Shown here: one piece after another, positions 52,342-60,454 of the stretch
How the letters are laid out: each line of letters opens with the position of its first letter
Position numbering within the stretch: the first letter of the stretch is position 1
From: an uncultured Poribacteria bacterium
Lineage (GTDB): Bacteria; Poribacteria; WGA-4E; WGA-3G
Direction of reading: 5' to 3'
NCBI GenBank assembly: GCA_958295855.1
Contig: OY282383.1
Coordinates: forward strand, 1,530,481 to 1,594,480
DNA: 64,000 nt
The notes under the pieces: model-generated
Database searches by the model: none
Told to the model about the DNA's origin: nothing
Seen by the model: only the letters and a program-made list of their open reading frames with translations
Program-made: the position numbers and the translations under genes

Positions 52342-54183
52342 ATGCTGAAAATACCCAAACTTCATAAGTATCCACTCTGGGTTTTGTTAGTGCTTATCGC
52401 GACGGTTTTCCCAATTTGCGCCTGGGCACAGTTAGCGGACTTCGGATTTTCTGGAAGGCCTCCTGTTGAAAAACTCAGTGCAAAAGGATACCTCTCACTA
52501 GACAAGGTGCAGCCCGGCAGTCAATTCCAAATTGCGGTTGTCATAGAGATTGCTGAAGGATGGCATGTCAACGCCAATCCTGCTGGTGAGGGGCTCATCG
52601 CAACGGAGGTGCTGCTTCCCAATCTACCAGATGTCACTTTCGGAGAAGTCGTTTACCCTATAGGTGATGTGCTAGACATCGCCTCAATTGGGGTAGCACC
52701 GGTTTATCACGATACCATCACTATCGGCATCCAAGCCGACTTGCTTCAAAACGCACCGATTCAGCCAATGACGTTGGCACTGCAACTACAGTATCAGGCG
52801 TGTAACGATGAGCAGTGTCTGTTACCTGAAACACTACCTGTTAACATACCGCTTGATGTTGTTGGCATAGAAGATACTGTCCAACGGATTAATGAGGCAA
52901 TTTTTGCCACTGTTGCATTCGGCGAACCGCCAAACACCAATGGTGAAGGAAGTCTCGCGCGGGCCCTCTCTGGCGGGCAGGTGTGGCTCGCATTCCTGCT
53001 CGTGTTTGCCGGAGGGATTCTGACCAGTTTGACACCGTGTGTGTATCCGCTCATACCCATCACCGTTTCTATCTTCGGTGCCAATGAGTCTGCAAGTTTT
53101 CTCAAATCTCTTCTGCTCTCTATTGTCTATGTGCTCGGTATCGTGGTTACGTATTCAATTTTAGGCGTTGCTGTCGCGTCAACGGGCGCAGTTTTCGGTC
53201 AAATAATGGCAAATCCGTGGGTTGTTGGTTTTATCAGTCTGATACTCGTTACCCTCGGGTTGTCGATGTTCGGTGTTTTTGAAATTCGATTGCCGTATGC
53301 GGTGCAGAATCGCCTGAACACCGTGGGCGGTACCGGATTTACCGGCGCATTCGCCATGGGAACAGTCGCAGGGGTAATCGCTGCGCCTTGCACGGGACCT
53401 GCGTTGGCTGTGGTGTTAACTTATATAGCGACAACGGGAAGCCTGTTCCTTGGATTCTGGCTCATGTTCACTTACGCCCTCGGCATGGGGCTACTCTTTA
53501 TCGGCATCGGCACGTTCTCTGGGCTGCTCTCCGCCCTACCCCGTTCAGGGGGATGGATGTATGTCATGGAAAATATTTTTGGCATCGCGATTATCACGAT
53601 GGCACTCTACTTTCTCAAAGATGTTTTTACCCCGTTGCAAGATTTCCTACAGAACTCTCTCCCATTCTTCGCCATTGCGGGCAGCTTCGTTCTGGTTGGG
53701 TTATGGCTTAGCAAGTTGACACAACGTTTTAGGGGCATCCCTCGCCTAACGCAACTCCGAAAAGCGTGCGGCATTTTGTTGGCGGTGCTAGGTGCATATA
53801 TGTTTGTTGGTGGCATCCAACAACCCGCCGGGCCCCAACTCAACTGGGTTTACGATGAAACCGCGGGACTAGAGACTGCCAAGCATGAGGGCAAATTGGT
53901 AATGCTTGACTTTTACGCTTCTTGGTGTGCCGCTTGTAAGGAACTCGACCACGAGACATACGCCGATCCGGCTGTCGCCGCCAAACTCGCCGATTACGTT
54001 AACGTCAAGCTCGATTTTACTCGCAGCTCTGAAACTACCAAAGTACTAACGGAGAAGTATCAGATTCCCGGATTACCTGTCGTCATTTTCATGGATGCCC
54101 AAGGCAACATTCTCAAGCGCATCTCTGGGTTTGTTGATGCGAAGAAGATGCTGAACATCCTTGAAGAAATTGAGTCCAAATAG
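52342..54183 (+). CDS. dsbD: thiol:disulfide interchange protein DsbD
   Basis: 613 residues. A signal segment (LLVLIATVFPICAWA) is followed by the periplasmic alpha domain (about 35-195) with the Cys pair in YQACNDEQCLLPETL. The eight-helix CcdA-like membrane core has the redox Cys in LTPCVYPLIPITV and VIAAPCTGPALAV. The C-terminal thioredoxin domain has DFYASWCAACKEL. All three Cys pairs are present, so electrons can move from cytosolic thioredoxin to periplasmic partners. The length is typical. AAGGAAT precedes ATG 52342. It lies after the PorX-like gene and before a TPR gene, each with its own leader repeat. Confidence 0.93.
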   Translation: MLKIPKLHKYPLWVLLVLIATVFPICAWAQLADFGFSGRPPVEKLSAKGYLSLDKVQPGSQFQIAVVIEIAEGWHVNANPAGEGLIATEVLLPNLPDVTFGEVVYPIGDVLDIASIGVAPVYHDTITIGIQADLLQNAPIQPMTLALQLQYQACNDEQCLLPETLPVNIPLDVVGIEDTVQRINEAIFATVAFGEPPNTNGEGSLARALSGGQVWLAFLLVFAGGILTSLTPCVYPLIPITVSIFGANESASFLKSLLLSIVYVLGIVVTYSILGVAVASTGAVFGQIMANPWVVGFISLILVTLGLSMFGVFEIRLPYAVQNRLNTVGGTGFTGAFAMGTVAGVIAAPCTGPALAVVLTYIATTGSLFLGFWLMFTYALGMGLLFIGIGTFSGLLSALPRSGGWMYVMENIFGIAIITMALYFLKDVFTPLQDFLQNSLPFFAIAGSFVLVGLWLSKLTQRFRGIPRLTQLRKACGILLAVLGAYMFVGGIQQPAGPQLNWVYDETAGLETAKHEGKLVMLDFYASWCAACKELDHETYADPAVAAKLADYVNVKLDFTRSSETTKVLTEKYQIPGLPVVIFMDAQGNILKRISGFVDAKKMLNILEEIESK

Positions 54184-54190
54184 ACAAACG

Positions 54191-54216
54191 GTAGGGGCAG
54201 AGCCTTGTGCCTGCCC
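54191..54216. repeat. dispersed palindromic repeat, family B copy
   Basis: GTAGGGGCAGAGCCTTGTGC then CTGCCC, 7 bp after the dsbD stop; stem GGGCAG/CTGCCC. Confidence 0.65.
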
Positions 54217-54264
54217 TTCCGCCTCTGCGTTCAACCCAACAAATACTTGCATCAGAAACCTCCG

Positions 54265-54306
54265 ACGACATCTACAGTGCATCGTCAGAACCATCACGCA
54301 ACCTGA
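54265..54306 (+). repeat. leader-type repeat core upstream of the TPR gene
   Basis: 42 bp identical to 50312-50353. It ends 26 bp before the start codon at 54333 and contains GACGA/TCGTC pairing. Confidence 0.8.
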
Positions 54307-54332
54307 ACAAAAAAACGAAAAAAGGAACGACT

Positions 54333-55517
54333 ATGACACCTACCAAGCAAATAGAAAGAAAATCGCTCTTGTCATTGCTGTCATCTCGCCATTGGCTTTT
54401 TTACGCCGAAGTTGCTGTGATTGTCGGCTTTGTTGTACTTGCTGCGTTCCATATTAGGCGCATCGGTGCTGAACCGGAGCCGCCACAACTCTCGCAAGTA
54501 GACACCTTTATTGCGCAAGCGGATTCCCACTTTGAGAGGCAAGATCTGGTGAGTGCCGCGCTATTCTATTGGAGAGCACTGCAGGCACTGGAAACTGAAC
54601 ATTCACAAGCGAACGCACAGGGACGTTTTAGCCAAGAAATCTCCGACGAGATACGCACAGGGACAGTCACGCCAAACGAACACAACCAAATAGCCATACA
54701 AAAAATACGTTTACATGCCAATCTACGCATCGCGGAAATCTATTCACAGAGCAACTGGTTGAAGGATGCAAAGGCACGCTTGGAATATGCAGCGCGCATC
54801 CAACCTGAGCACGAAGGTGTTCACCTTTTACGCGGCAAACTTCTTCGAGATGAAGGCTTGCTAACCGAAGCTGCCGAAGAATTCCTAGCAGTGCTAAAAA
54901 ACAGTCCGGACAACGCTGAAGCACATTATCTCCTCGGCGTTCTCTATCAGGGAAGCAAGCAGTTGAAGGAGGCAACAACGCAATACAAAAAGGCGATTGA
55001 AAACGATCCGGACTTGCGAGATGTCTCCTCCGAAAAAGCCCCTATCGGCTTGCTTGCCCGCCTTCAGTTATCCCGAACTTATCGCAAAATGCTTCAGGAC
55101 TACCAATTCCTCGATCGGGAATTCACTAACGAAGACATGGCAGAGGTTACCCGCCTGGAAGCGCAGGCAATTCTCCTTTTGGAACAGGCACTTGAAAAGC
55201 GGCCTGAGATGAACGAGGTAACCGATGACCTCATCAGTTTGCTCTTTGCGCGTGCCGCCGCGCTTGAGCGAGAAGATATTGAAACGCGTCAGTATGTGGA
55301 TGCACTTCAAGTCTACGAACGCATTGTGCAACTGGATGCGGAAGAAGTTCGCGCGTGGGAACGGATGGGTGAAATTTATGCAGGTTTTCTTGGGGATAAG
55401 GCGGCAGCACTGGAAATGTACCGAAAAGTCTACGAACTTGAATCCCACCCGACTGTCTTAGCCAATATCAAATCTCTTGAAGAAGATTTATCAACCGAAA
55501 CAGAATGGGAGGAGTGA
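54333..55517 (+). CDS. membrane-anchored TPR protein
   Basis: 394 residues. One N-terminal membrane helix (FYAEVAVIVGFVVLAAFHI, about 23-41) precedes a helical domain with tetratricopeptide repeats: HFERQDLVSAALFYWRALQAL, LLRDEGLLTEAAEEFLAVLKNSPDNAEAHYLLGVLYQGSKQLKEATTQYKKAIENDPD and YVDALQVYERIVQLDAEEVRAWERMGEIYAGFLGDKAAALEMYRKVYELE. ATG 54333 follows AAAGGAAC; a longer frame from 54207 lies in the leader repeat. It is probably a periplasm-facing scaffold in envelope assembly. The downstream region consists of repeats. Confidence 0.82.
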   Translation: MTPTKQIERKSLLSLLSSRHWLFYAEVAVIVGFVVLAAFHIRRIGAEPEPPQLSQVDTFIAQADSHFERQDLVSAALFYWRALQALETEHSQANAQGRFSQEISDEIRTGTVTPNEHNQIAIQKIRLHANLRIAEIYSQSNWLKDAKARLEYAARIQPEHEGVHLLRGKLLRDEGLLTEAAEEFLAVLKNSPDNAEAHYLLGVLYQGSKQLKEATTQYKKAIENDPDLRDVSSEKAPIGLLARLQLSRTYRKMLQDYQFLDREFTNEDMAEVTRLEAQAILLLEQALEKRPEMNEVTDDLISLLFARAAALEREDIETRQYVDALQVYERIVQLDAEEVRAWERMGEIYAGFLGDKAAALEMYRKVYELESHPTVLANIKSLEEDLSTETEWEE

Positions 55518-55543
55518 TGAAAAACGAAATCAGGTACGCTTCT

Positions 55544-55576
55544 GCGGCGTACTCGCCCATAAGCGACGTGCATTCA
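55544..55576. repeat. dispersed repeat, family D copy
   Basis: GCGGCGTACTCGCCCATAAG then CGACGTGCATTCA, just before the tandem repeat. Confidence 0.7.
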
Positions 55577-55760
55577 GCGAAAACGAGTTAGATACTTCTC
55601 ACTACGAGTGTTGCCCCGATACGATATATGGCGAACCCTGTGAGAGTGCCGCGCTAACACATCCTCAAGCGAAAACGAGTTAGATACTTCTCACTACGAA
55701 TGTTGCCCCGATACGATATATGGCGAACCCTGTGAGAGTGCCGCGCTAACACATCCTCAA
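55577..55760. repeat. 92-bp tandem duplication
   Basis: Two copies starting GCGAAAACGAGTTAGATACT, at 55577 and 55669, differing at a single base. The minus-strand gene at 55654 ends inside it. There are only two copies and no spacer, so this is not a CRISPR array. Confidence 0.9.
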
Positions 55761-56064
55761 CTGCCTTTTTAACCTTTTTGCGGCGTAATTCGCCCAAATG
55801 CGACGTGCATTTCAGAAATGAGGTTGTTAAACTGCGAACCCTTTTGCAGTTCTTTCCATAAGATGCCTTGGCAATCTCAAACGCTCTGTTTGTTAGGTTG
55901 TTAGTGCCATCTCTAATCTTTTGGCGATGCTTATATAACAGTTGGGCAACCTCCAATGCCAATGGCAAAAAGGGCAGTGCCCGCGTGAACGCTACACCAG
56001 CTGCCTTGGGCAAATGAGGAATTACCGCATTCACCGCGGGTTTTAAGGCAGACATATTAATCAT
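55654..56064 (-). CDS. hypothetical small basic protein, 136 residues
   Basis: No family recognised. AAGGAGGG with 8 bases of spacing before ATG 56064 is a near-perfect translation signal, so the gene is probably real. Residues 1-75 contain a hydrophobic helix (AFTRALPFLPLALEVAQLLYKH) and a Lys/Arg-rich helix. From about residue 84 (KCTSHLGELRRKK) the sequence comes from a family D repeat and the 92-bp tandem repeat, so the last ~50 residues are repeat-derived and the original C-terminus was probably lost. It is an orphan between repeats and the tRNA genes. Confidence 0.5.
   Translation of the reverse strand: MINMSALKPAVNAVIPHLPKAAGVAFTRALPFLPLALEVAQLLYKHRQKIRDGTNNLTNRAFEIAKASYGKNCKRVRSLTTSFLKCTSHLGELRRKKVKKAVEDVLARHSHRVRHISYRGNIRSEKYLTRFRLRMC
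55781..55815. repeat. family D repeat inside the 136-residue gene
   Basis: CGGCGTAATTCGCCCAAATG then CGACGTGCATTTC; it encodes residues about 84-95 on the minus strand. Confidence 0.7.
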
Positions 56065-56226
56065 CCGAGTTCCCTCCTTGCCAAAGTCTTGTTTTGCTCA
56101 CAGTGCTCCGCTAGCAGTATTTCAACCCCATTCTGTGCCACACCAACTGAAAGCGGTTGTGTTTCTTATCGCGACAATGCTAACACAAATCACTGATTGC
56201 ATGGCGCAACCTGAGTTAAAACAAAG

Positions 56227-56298
56227 AGCCGATGAGAGGATTTGAACCTCCGACCTACTGATTACGAATCAGTTGCTCTTCCACTGAGCTACACCGGC
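56227..56298 (-). tRNA. tRNA-Thr (anticodon CGT)
   Basis: 72 nt with a full cloverleaf: acceptor GCCGGTG/CATCGGC, anticodon stem ACTGA/TCAGT with loop TTCGTAA (anticodon CGT reading ACG), and T-loop TTCAAAT. CCA is not encoded. It lies 25 bp after tRNA-Phe on the same strand. Confidence 0.95.
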
Positions 56299-56323
56299 TT
56301 AGCAAATTATCACAATTGGGAAA

Positions 56324-56396
56324 TGCCGAGAGGCAGAATCGAACTGCCGACACATAGATTTTCAGTCTACTGCTCTACCGACTGAGCTATCTCGGC
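56324..56396 (-). tRNA. tRNA-Phe (anticodon GAA)
   Basis: 73 nt: acceptor GCCGAGA/TCTCGGC, discriminator A, anticodon loop CTGAAAA (GAA), T-loop TTCGATT. It is the first gene of a two-tRNA transcript from the promoter at 56410. Confidence 0.96.
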
Positions 56397-56409
56397 ATCA
56401 GGTAATATA

Positions 56410-56438
56410 ATAATACCATAAAAAAAACGGATTGTCAA
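56410..56438 (-). promoter_or_regulatory. promoter of the tRNA pair
   Basis: Minus strand: TTGACA (56433-56438), 17 bases, TATTAT (56410-56415). Start predicted about 7 bp before tRNA-Phe. Confidence 0.8.
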
Positions 56439-56516
56439 GTTTTTTCGTGAAAAATTTCATCTTTTTAAGAACAGCATCAGCTTGCCTGCTATCTCTGCTT
56501 TTATTGAAATATCAGA

Positions 56517-57542
56517 TTATTCGGGCCAGATGCCGATTTCACGATAGAAACGGATAGCACCCGAGTGAAAAGGCGTGCCTGTGTCTTTGACAACATTTTT
56601 CGGATTGATGGATTTGCCAGCCCGGTGTCGTTTGACCACTTCCGCGCGGTGTGTATATAAGGTTTTGGTAAATTCGTAAACCGTATTTTCGTCTACCTTC
56701 TCGGCGGTAATTAGGTGCATCGCGCCGACGTTCATGCTTGCGAACGGCTCTGTTCGCCCTTTATAGGTGTTGGCAGGAATACTTATCGCGTTGAAAAATG
56801 GATATTCTTCAAAAAGGGCCTGTTTTGCCGCTTCGTCAAATGGAATGAAAAAGATCTCTTGAGATGTGGAGGCTTGCGTGGCAGCTGGCGTAGGAACAGC
56901 ACCGCCGACGAATGCAGCGGCAGCAGAGCCATCCGCTAATAGATCTACTGCACCGATGTAAGTGCTATTGATCGGTGTGAAATCGTCGTAGGTGATACCG
57001 TGTTCCGCTAATATCGGTTTAAGGAAATACTCAAAACCTGCACCTGCTGGGCCAACGACAATCCGTTTTCCGGCGAAGTCTTGAATTGTACGAATACCGG
57101 AAGCCTGTGGGGTAAGAAACAAGCCGACATTGGGAGCAAGTGTCATCACGCTACGGATGGCGTGTTCGGTTTCCCACGCGCCTTCGCCACGTACAGCAAA
57201 ATAGGAGATTGCAGCGTTGGCAAGTGCGAATTCCAGTTCGCCACTCACGATGCGGCGAATGTTTTCCTGGGTGCCTTTAGTGGCTTCGGCAGTCACTTCC
57301 CAATTCGCTCCTGGGACGTTACCGTCGACTACCTCGGCGATTGCGGCACCGACGACGAAAAATGCACCGCCAGCCGGTGCGGTACCGATGCTGATATACC
57401 GGCGTTTTGTAGAATTATCGTTTTTTAACTTGACAGATGTGTCGCTCTTCTCATCTTGAGCGGAGTCGCGTTTTGACGTATTATCACACCCTATGGCAAA
57501 GATAACACAGATAATTGATAAACAGAACAAGATCGATTTCAT
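56517..57542 (-). CDS. TAXI-family TRAP transporter solute-binding lipoprotein
   Basis: 341 residues. The signal ILFCLSIICVIFAIGC ends in a lipobox Cys (C19). The mature part matches TAXI proteins: YISIGTAPAGGAFFVVGAAIAEV, SGELEFALANAAISY, VVGPAGAGFEYFLKPILAEHG, ADGSAAAAFVGGAVPTPA and a C-terminal helix with HSGAIRFYREIGIW. These capture organic acids such as glutamate or 2-oxoglutarate outside the inner membrane. TAGGAGAAC precedes ATG 57542. The fused TRAP permease that should import the solute is not adjacent. The flavoprotein gene lies 35 bp upstream on the same strand. Confidence 0.88.
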   Translation of the reverse strand: MKSILFCLSIICVIFAIGCDNTSKRDSAQDEKSDTSVKLKNDNSTKRRYISIGTAPAGGAFFVVGAAIAEVVDGNVPGANWEVTAEATKGTQENIRRIVSGELEFALANAAISYFAVRGEGAWETEHAIRSVMTLAPNVGLFLTPQASGIRTIQDFAGKRIVVGPAGAGFEYFLKPILAEHGITYDDFTPINSTYIGAVDLLADGSAAAAFVGGAVPTPAATQASTSQEIFFIPFDEAAKQALFEEYPFFNAISIPANTYKGRTEPFASMNVGAMHLITAEKVDENTVYEFTKTLYTHRAEVVKRHRAGKSINPKNVVKDTGTPFHSGAIRFYREIGIWPE

Positions 57543-57577
57543 GAATGTTCTCCTATAGACGTACCGGGTATGCTGCA

Positions 57578-58909
57578 TTAACCGAGTGGCACCTCAGGTG
57601 GAAGAGAACACATCTCTGCCATCGCCGGAAAAATGTGCGTGACATCTTTCCTAAAGACATCGCCGCTCAAAATATCAATGATGCCGCCCTGATGCTCCGG
57701 GTATTGCGATAAAAACTGCGCGAAACTAAATTCTTTTGTGTAAAAAGCATAGACAAGTTTCCGAAAGGCCTCCATTCCTTTTACAAACGCCGGGCCGAAA
57801 CTTCCTAACTGCGATTCGGAAAAATCGTTTTTTTCGAACGCTTCGACAATCGCATCTGCCGCCATCTCCCCGGATTTGAGTGCCAGAAACAGTCCGGTTG
57901 AGTAAACCGGATCCAAGAATCCGAATGCATCGCCTACCAGCACCCAGTTATTGCCAGCAATACGACTGGCGCGATAGGAGAAGTCTTTTGTTGTTTGAAT
58001 CGGGAAAAGCTGTTTTGCGCCATCAAGCCGGTGCTTCAATGGGGCGCACTTCGCGAGCTCTTCGGTGAAGATTTTCTGGACATTGAGTTTACCATTGGCC
58101 TCTCTTCGGCTTTGGAGGAGGTAGTCCAACTGGCCTACAACGCCGACGCTTGTACGGTTATAGGGCAACGGGATGGACCAGAACCAAGAGTCTTTCTCTT
58201 CGGTATGCAGGATGAGCGTCGCACCTTCGTCGATGCCTTCGTCCCGATGTCCGCCTTTGTAATGTGTAAAGAGAGATGCCATTTTGAGGTTGGGTTCTGT
58301 GGTATTCAGATTCAGTTGCCTTCCGATGAGTGACCGTTGGCCTGTAGAATCCACAATGACAGGCGCGCTGAGTGTTTCGCGGAGGTTTGCCACTATTTTC
58401 AATAGTGGTGAACTATTACCCGCATCCACTGTAGGAGCAGGTTCCCGTGCCTGCCTATCTACATTCTGCACAACAACGCCTACTGCCCTGTCCCTTTCAA
58501 AGAGCACCTCGCGCACACGAACACCGCGGCGTACTTCTACACCTTTCTCTTTCGCATTGTCCAAGAGCATCTGGTCAAACTCACTCCGCAGCACCTGCCA
58601 TGTGACAGCACTTTCATGCGGATTGGTTTGAAAGAAGTAGAAGGGACTGGAGGCTTTGCCGGTACGCGAATAGAACTGCACGCTGTACTTCTGTGGGAAA
58701 TGACTTGCGCGCAGTTTTTCGAGCATGCCGAGCCGTTTGAAGGTCCAATACGTGGCAGGAATCAGTGATTCACCGATTTTGAAGTGCGGTTCGGTTTCGC
58801 GTTCTAGGAGGAGCACCCGGTAGCCGTGTTGCGCGACAAGCGTTGCAACAGTGCTTCCAGCGGGCCCGCCGCCGATGACGATGGTGTCGTAGTTTTGGTG
58901 TCTGTTCAT
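57578..58909 (-). CDS. FAD-dependent oxidoreductase, geranylgeranyl-reductase / halogenase-like
   Basis: 443 residues. The FAD-binding motif DTIVIGGGPAGSTVATLVAQHGYRVLLLE opens the protein; FKIGESLIPATY is the GES motif shared with tryptophan halogenases and geranylgeranyl reductases; VLVGDAFGFLDPVYSTGLFLALKSGEMAADAI is the second FAD motif. The halogenase WxWxIP motif appears as FWSIPL in DSWFWSIPLPYN. Whether it halogenates or reduces double bonds is open; the catalytic Lys of halogenases is not evident. Residues 152-160 (REPAPTVDA) come from an inserted palindrome. A perfect promoter lies at 58995-59023. It is probably cotranscribed with the TAXI gene. Confidence 0.82.
   Translation of the reverse strand: MNRHQNYDTIVIGGGPAGSTVATLVAQHGYRVLLLERETEPHFKIGESLIPATYWTFKRLGMLEKLRASHFPQKYSVQFYSRTGKASSPFYFFQTNPHESAVTWQVLRSEFDQMLLDNAKEKGVEVRRGVRVREVLFERDRAVGVVVQNVDRQAREPAPTVDAGNSSPLLKIVANLRETLSAPVIVDSTGQRSLIGRQLNLNTTEPNLKMASLFTHYKGGHRDEGIDEGATLILHTEEKDSWFWSIPLPYNRTSVGVVGQLDYLLQSRREANGKLNVQKIFTEELAKCAPLKHRLDGAKQLFPIQTTKDFSYRASRIAGNNWVLVGDAFGFLDPVYSTGLFLALKSGEMAADAIVEAFEKNDFSESQLGSFGPAFVKGMEAFRKLVYAFYTKEFSFAQFLSQYPEHQGGIIDILSGDVFRKDVTHIFPAMAEMCSLPPEVPLG
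58431..58455. repeat. family B palindrome inside the flavoprotein gene
   Basis: GTAGGAGCAGGTTCCCGTGC then CTGCC, in frame; stem GGCAGG.../CCTGCC-type with the middle GGTTCCC. Confidence 0.7.
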
Positions 58910-58994
58910 CTTTTGGAATTACAAAAAGGAATGTGCTTTTAGCTTTTAAGGCACTGGTTCATCGTCTGCCATTTTAATCGCCAACTTCTAAACA

Positions 58995-59023
58995 ATTATA
59001 GTCTCAGAGAATTTAAATGTCAA
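58995..59023 (-). promoter_or_regulatory. perfect sigma-70 promoter of the flavoprotein gene
   Basis: Minus strand: TTGACA (59018-59023), 17 bases, TATAAT (58995-59000). It is in the 270-bp gap after the PaaK-like gene. Confidence 0.85.
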
Positions 59024-59140
59024 GGAAAACCGATTCGACATCAATAGTGCTTACGCCGACTCTAAAGCAGGCGAACCCTTGGCAATCATCGGGAGTTTTG
59101 GCCTGTTAGAGATTGCTGTAACAAAGGGTGATGCATAATC

Positions 59141-59175
59141 GCAATTCATTGTGTCCTCAACGCGCGATGAATTGC
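59141..59175. repeat. 9-bp inverted repeat past the PaaK-like stop
   Basis: GCAATTCAT and ATGAATTGC, 17-base loop. A related half-copy (ACAATGAATTGCGCTACTAC) lies at 17260-17279. Possible terminator or dispersed repeat. Confidence 0.5.
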
Positions 59176-59179
59176 GCGA

Positions 59180-60451
59180 CTACGAACTGGGGCTTGTTGT
59201 CTGCGCGGACCGCTCATCGGTTAATCGGTTCGACTTAAGCTCATACCTCGGTAACGTTCCGAGCGGCACTGCTTTCACGACAGCACGCAAGCCTAAATCG
59301 CCTCGGATAGCAGCGGCTACGGCAGCGGCAGTATCAGCAGGATGTGGATTGAGAGACTCAATCTGAATTTCAAGTTCATCAAGTGTCTCTGTTCCATAAA
59401 CACGCCCGGCAAACTCTCGGACATCCGGGAACTTGAGGATGATGTTTTCAAGCGTAGCAGGATATACGTTCAGCCCTCGGATGATGAGCGCGTTGTCTAA
59501 CCGCCCGATGACACCACCTTCAAGGACACGGCTATCTCTACCACATTCGCACGGTGACGCTCTGTGTTTGACATAGTCTCCCGTCCGGTAGCGAATAATC
59601 GGCATGCCGATGCGCCCTAAATTGGTGATGACTAACTCGCCTTCGGCTGCTGGCTTGTCAGTTTCCGCATCAAGCACTTCGCAGATGAACTCGTTTTCAT
59701 TGAGATGAACTCCCGCCTGAGGTTCGCACATAACACCCCAGGCACCGACTTCCGTTGCCCCGGCATGATCGTAGGCACGCGCACCCCAACACGTTTCAAT
59801 CCGTTGTTTCGTTGCCGGTAGACTTGCCCCCGGCTCTCCTGCGTGAATTGTTACCCTAACCTGAGACTCGCGGCGGAGGTCAATCCCCGCTTGCGCTGCA
59901 ACTTCGGCAAGCCGCAACGCGTACGTCGGTGTACAAACGAGCACGGTGATATTGTTGCTGAGAATGGCACGTATCCGCTGCACCGAGGTCATGCCGCCGT
60001 TTGGGATTGTGAGCGCGCCGAGTTGCTGCGCACCGTGATAGGCACTCCAGAAACCGATAAAGGGGCCGAATGAGAAGGCAATCATGAGCCGATCTGCCGA
60101 TGTGACACCCGCGGCGCGATAGATTTCTCGCCAGCATTTTCCCCACCACTCCCACGATTCCGCTGTGTCCAACCATCGCAACGGCGAACCTGTTGTGCCT
60201 GAGGTGCGGTGGAGACGGGTATACTGCTCCAGCGGAAAGGTGAGATTTGTACCGTAGGGTGGATGCAACACCTGATCCGCGCTGAGTTCCTCCTTTGTAG
60301 TGAAGGGCAACTGCTGGTAATCCGCCATCGTTTGCACATCGTTTGGGTGCGTAACCCTAACTTCGGTGAGTTTTCGCCGATAGAAGGTGTTTGTCTCTAA
60401 CACCGGGGCAAGCATCTCGCGCAGGCGATGTAATTGCGTTTGTGTATCCAT
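59180..60451 (-). CDS. phenylacetate-CoA-ligase-like (PaaK family) adenylate-forming enzyme
   Basis: 423 residues. It contains the phosphate-binding loop RLHRTSGTTGSPLRW, the ATP-site motif ARAYDHAGATEVG, the RYRTGDYV motif and a C-terminal domain with RLDNALIIRGLNVYPATLE. It activates a carboxylic acid as adenylate and probably makes the CoA ester; the acid is unknown. The length is usual for PaaK. It starts 3 bp after the stop of the radical SAM gene, so the two are translationally coupled. In this company it could serve a small-molecule biosynthesis or aromatic-acid pathway. Confidence 0.87.
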   Translation of the reverse strand: MDTQTQLHRLREMLAPVLETNTFYRRKLTEVRVTHPNDVQTMADYQQLPFTTKEELSADQVLHPPYGTNLTFPLEQYTRLHRTSGTTGSPLRWLDTAESWEWWGKCWREIYRAAGVTSADRLMIAFSFGPFIGFWSAYHGAQQLGALTIPNGGMTSVQRIRAILSNNITVLVCTPTYALRLAEVAAQAGIDLRRESQVRVTIHAGEPGASLPATKQRIETCWGARAYDHAGATEVGAWGVMCEPQAGVHLNENEFICEVLDAETDKPAAEGELVITNLGRIGMPIIRYRTGDYVKHRASPCECGRDSRVLEGGVIGRLDNALIIRGLNVYPATLENIILKFPDVREFAGRVYGTETLDELEIQIESLNPHPADTAAAVAAAIRGDLGLRAVVKAVPLGTLPRYELKSNRLTDERSAQTTSPSS

Positions 60452-60454
60452 ATA

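Noticed and set aside
55577..55760. Considered as a CRISPR array
   Set aside because: Only two 92-bp units directly adjoining, without spacers; no cas genes.
56227..56396. tRNA pair as phage or island attachment site
   Set aside because: No integrase and no direct repeat of a tRNA 3' end in the window.
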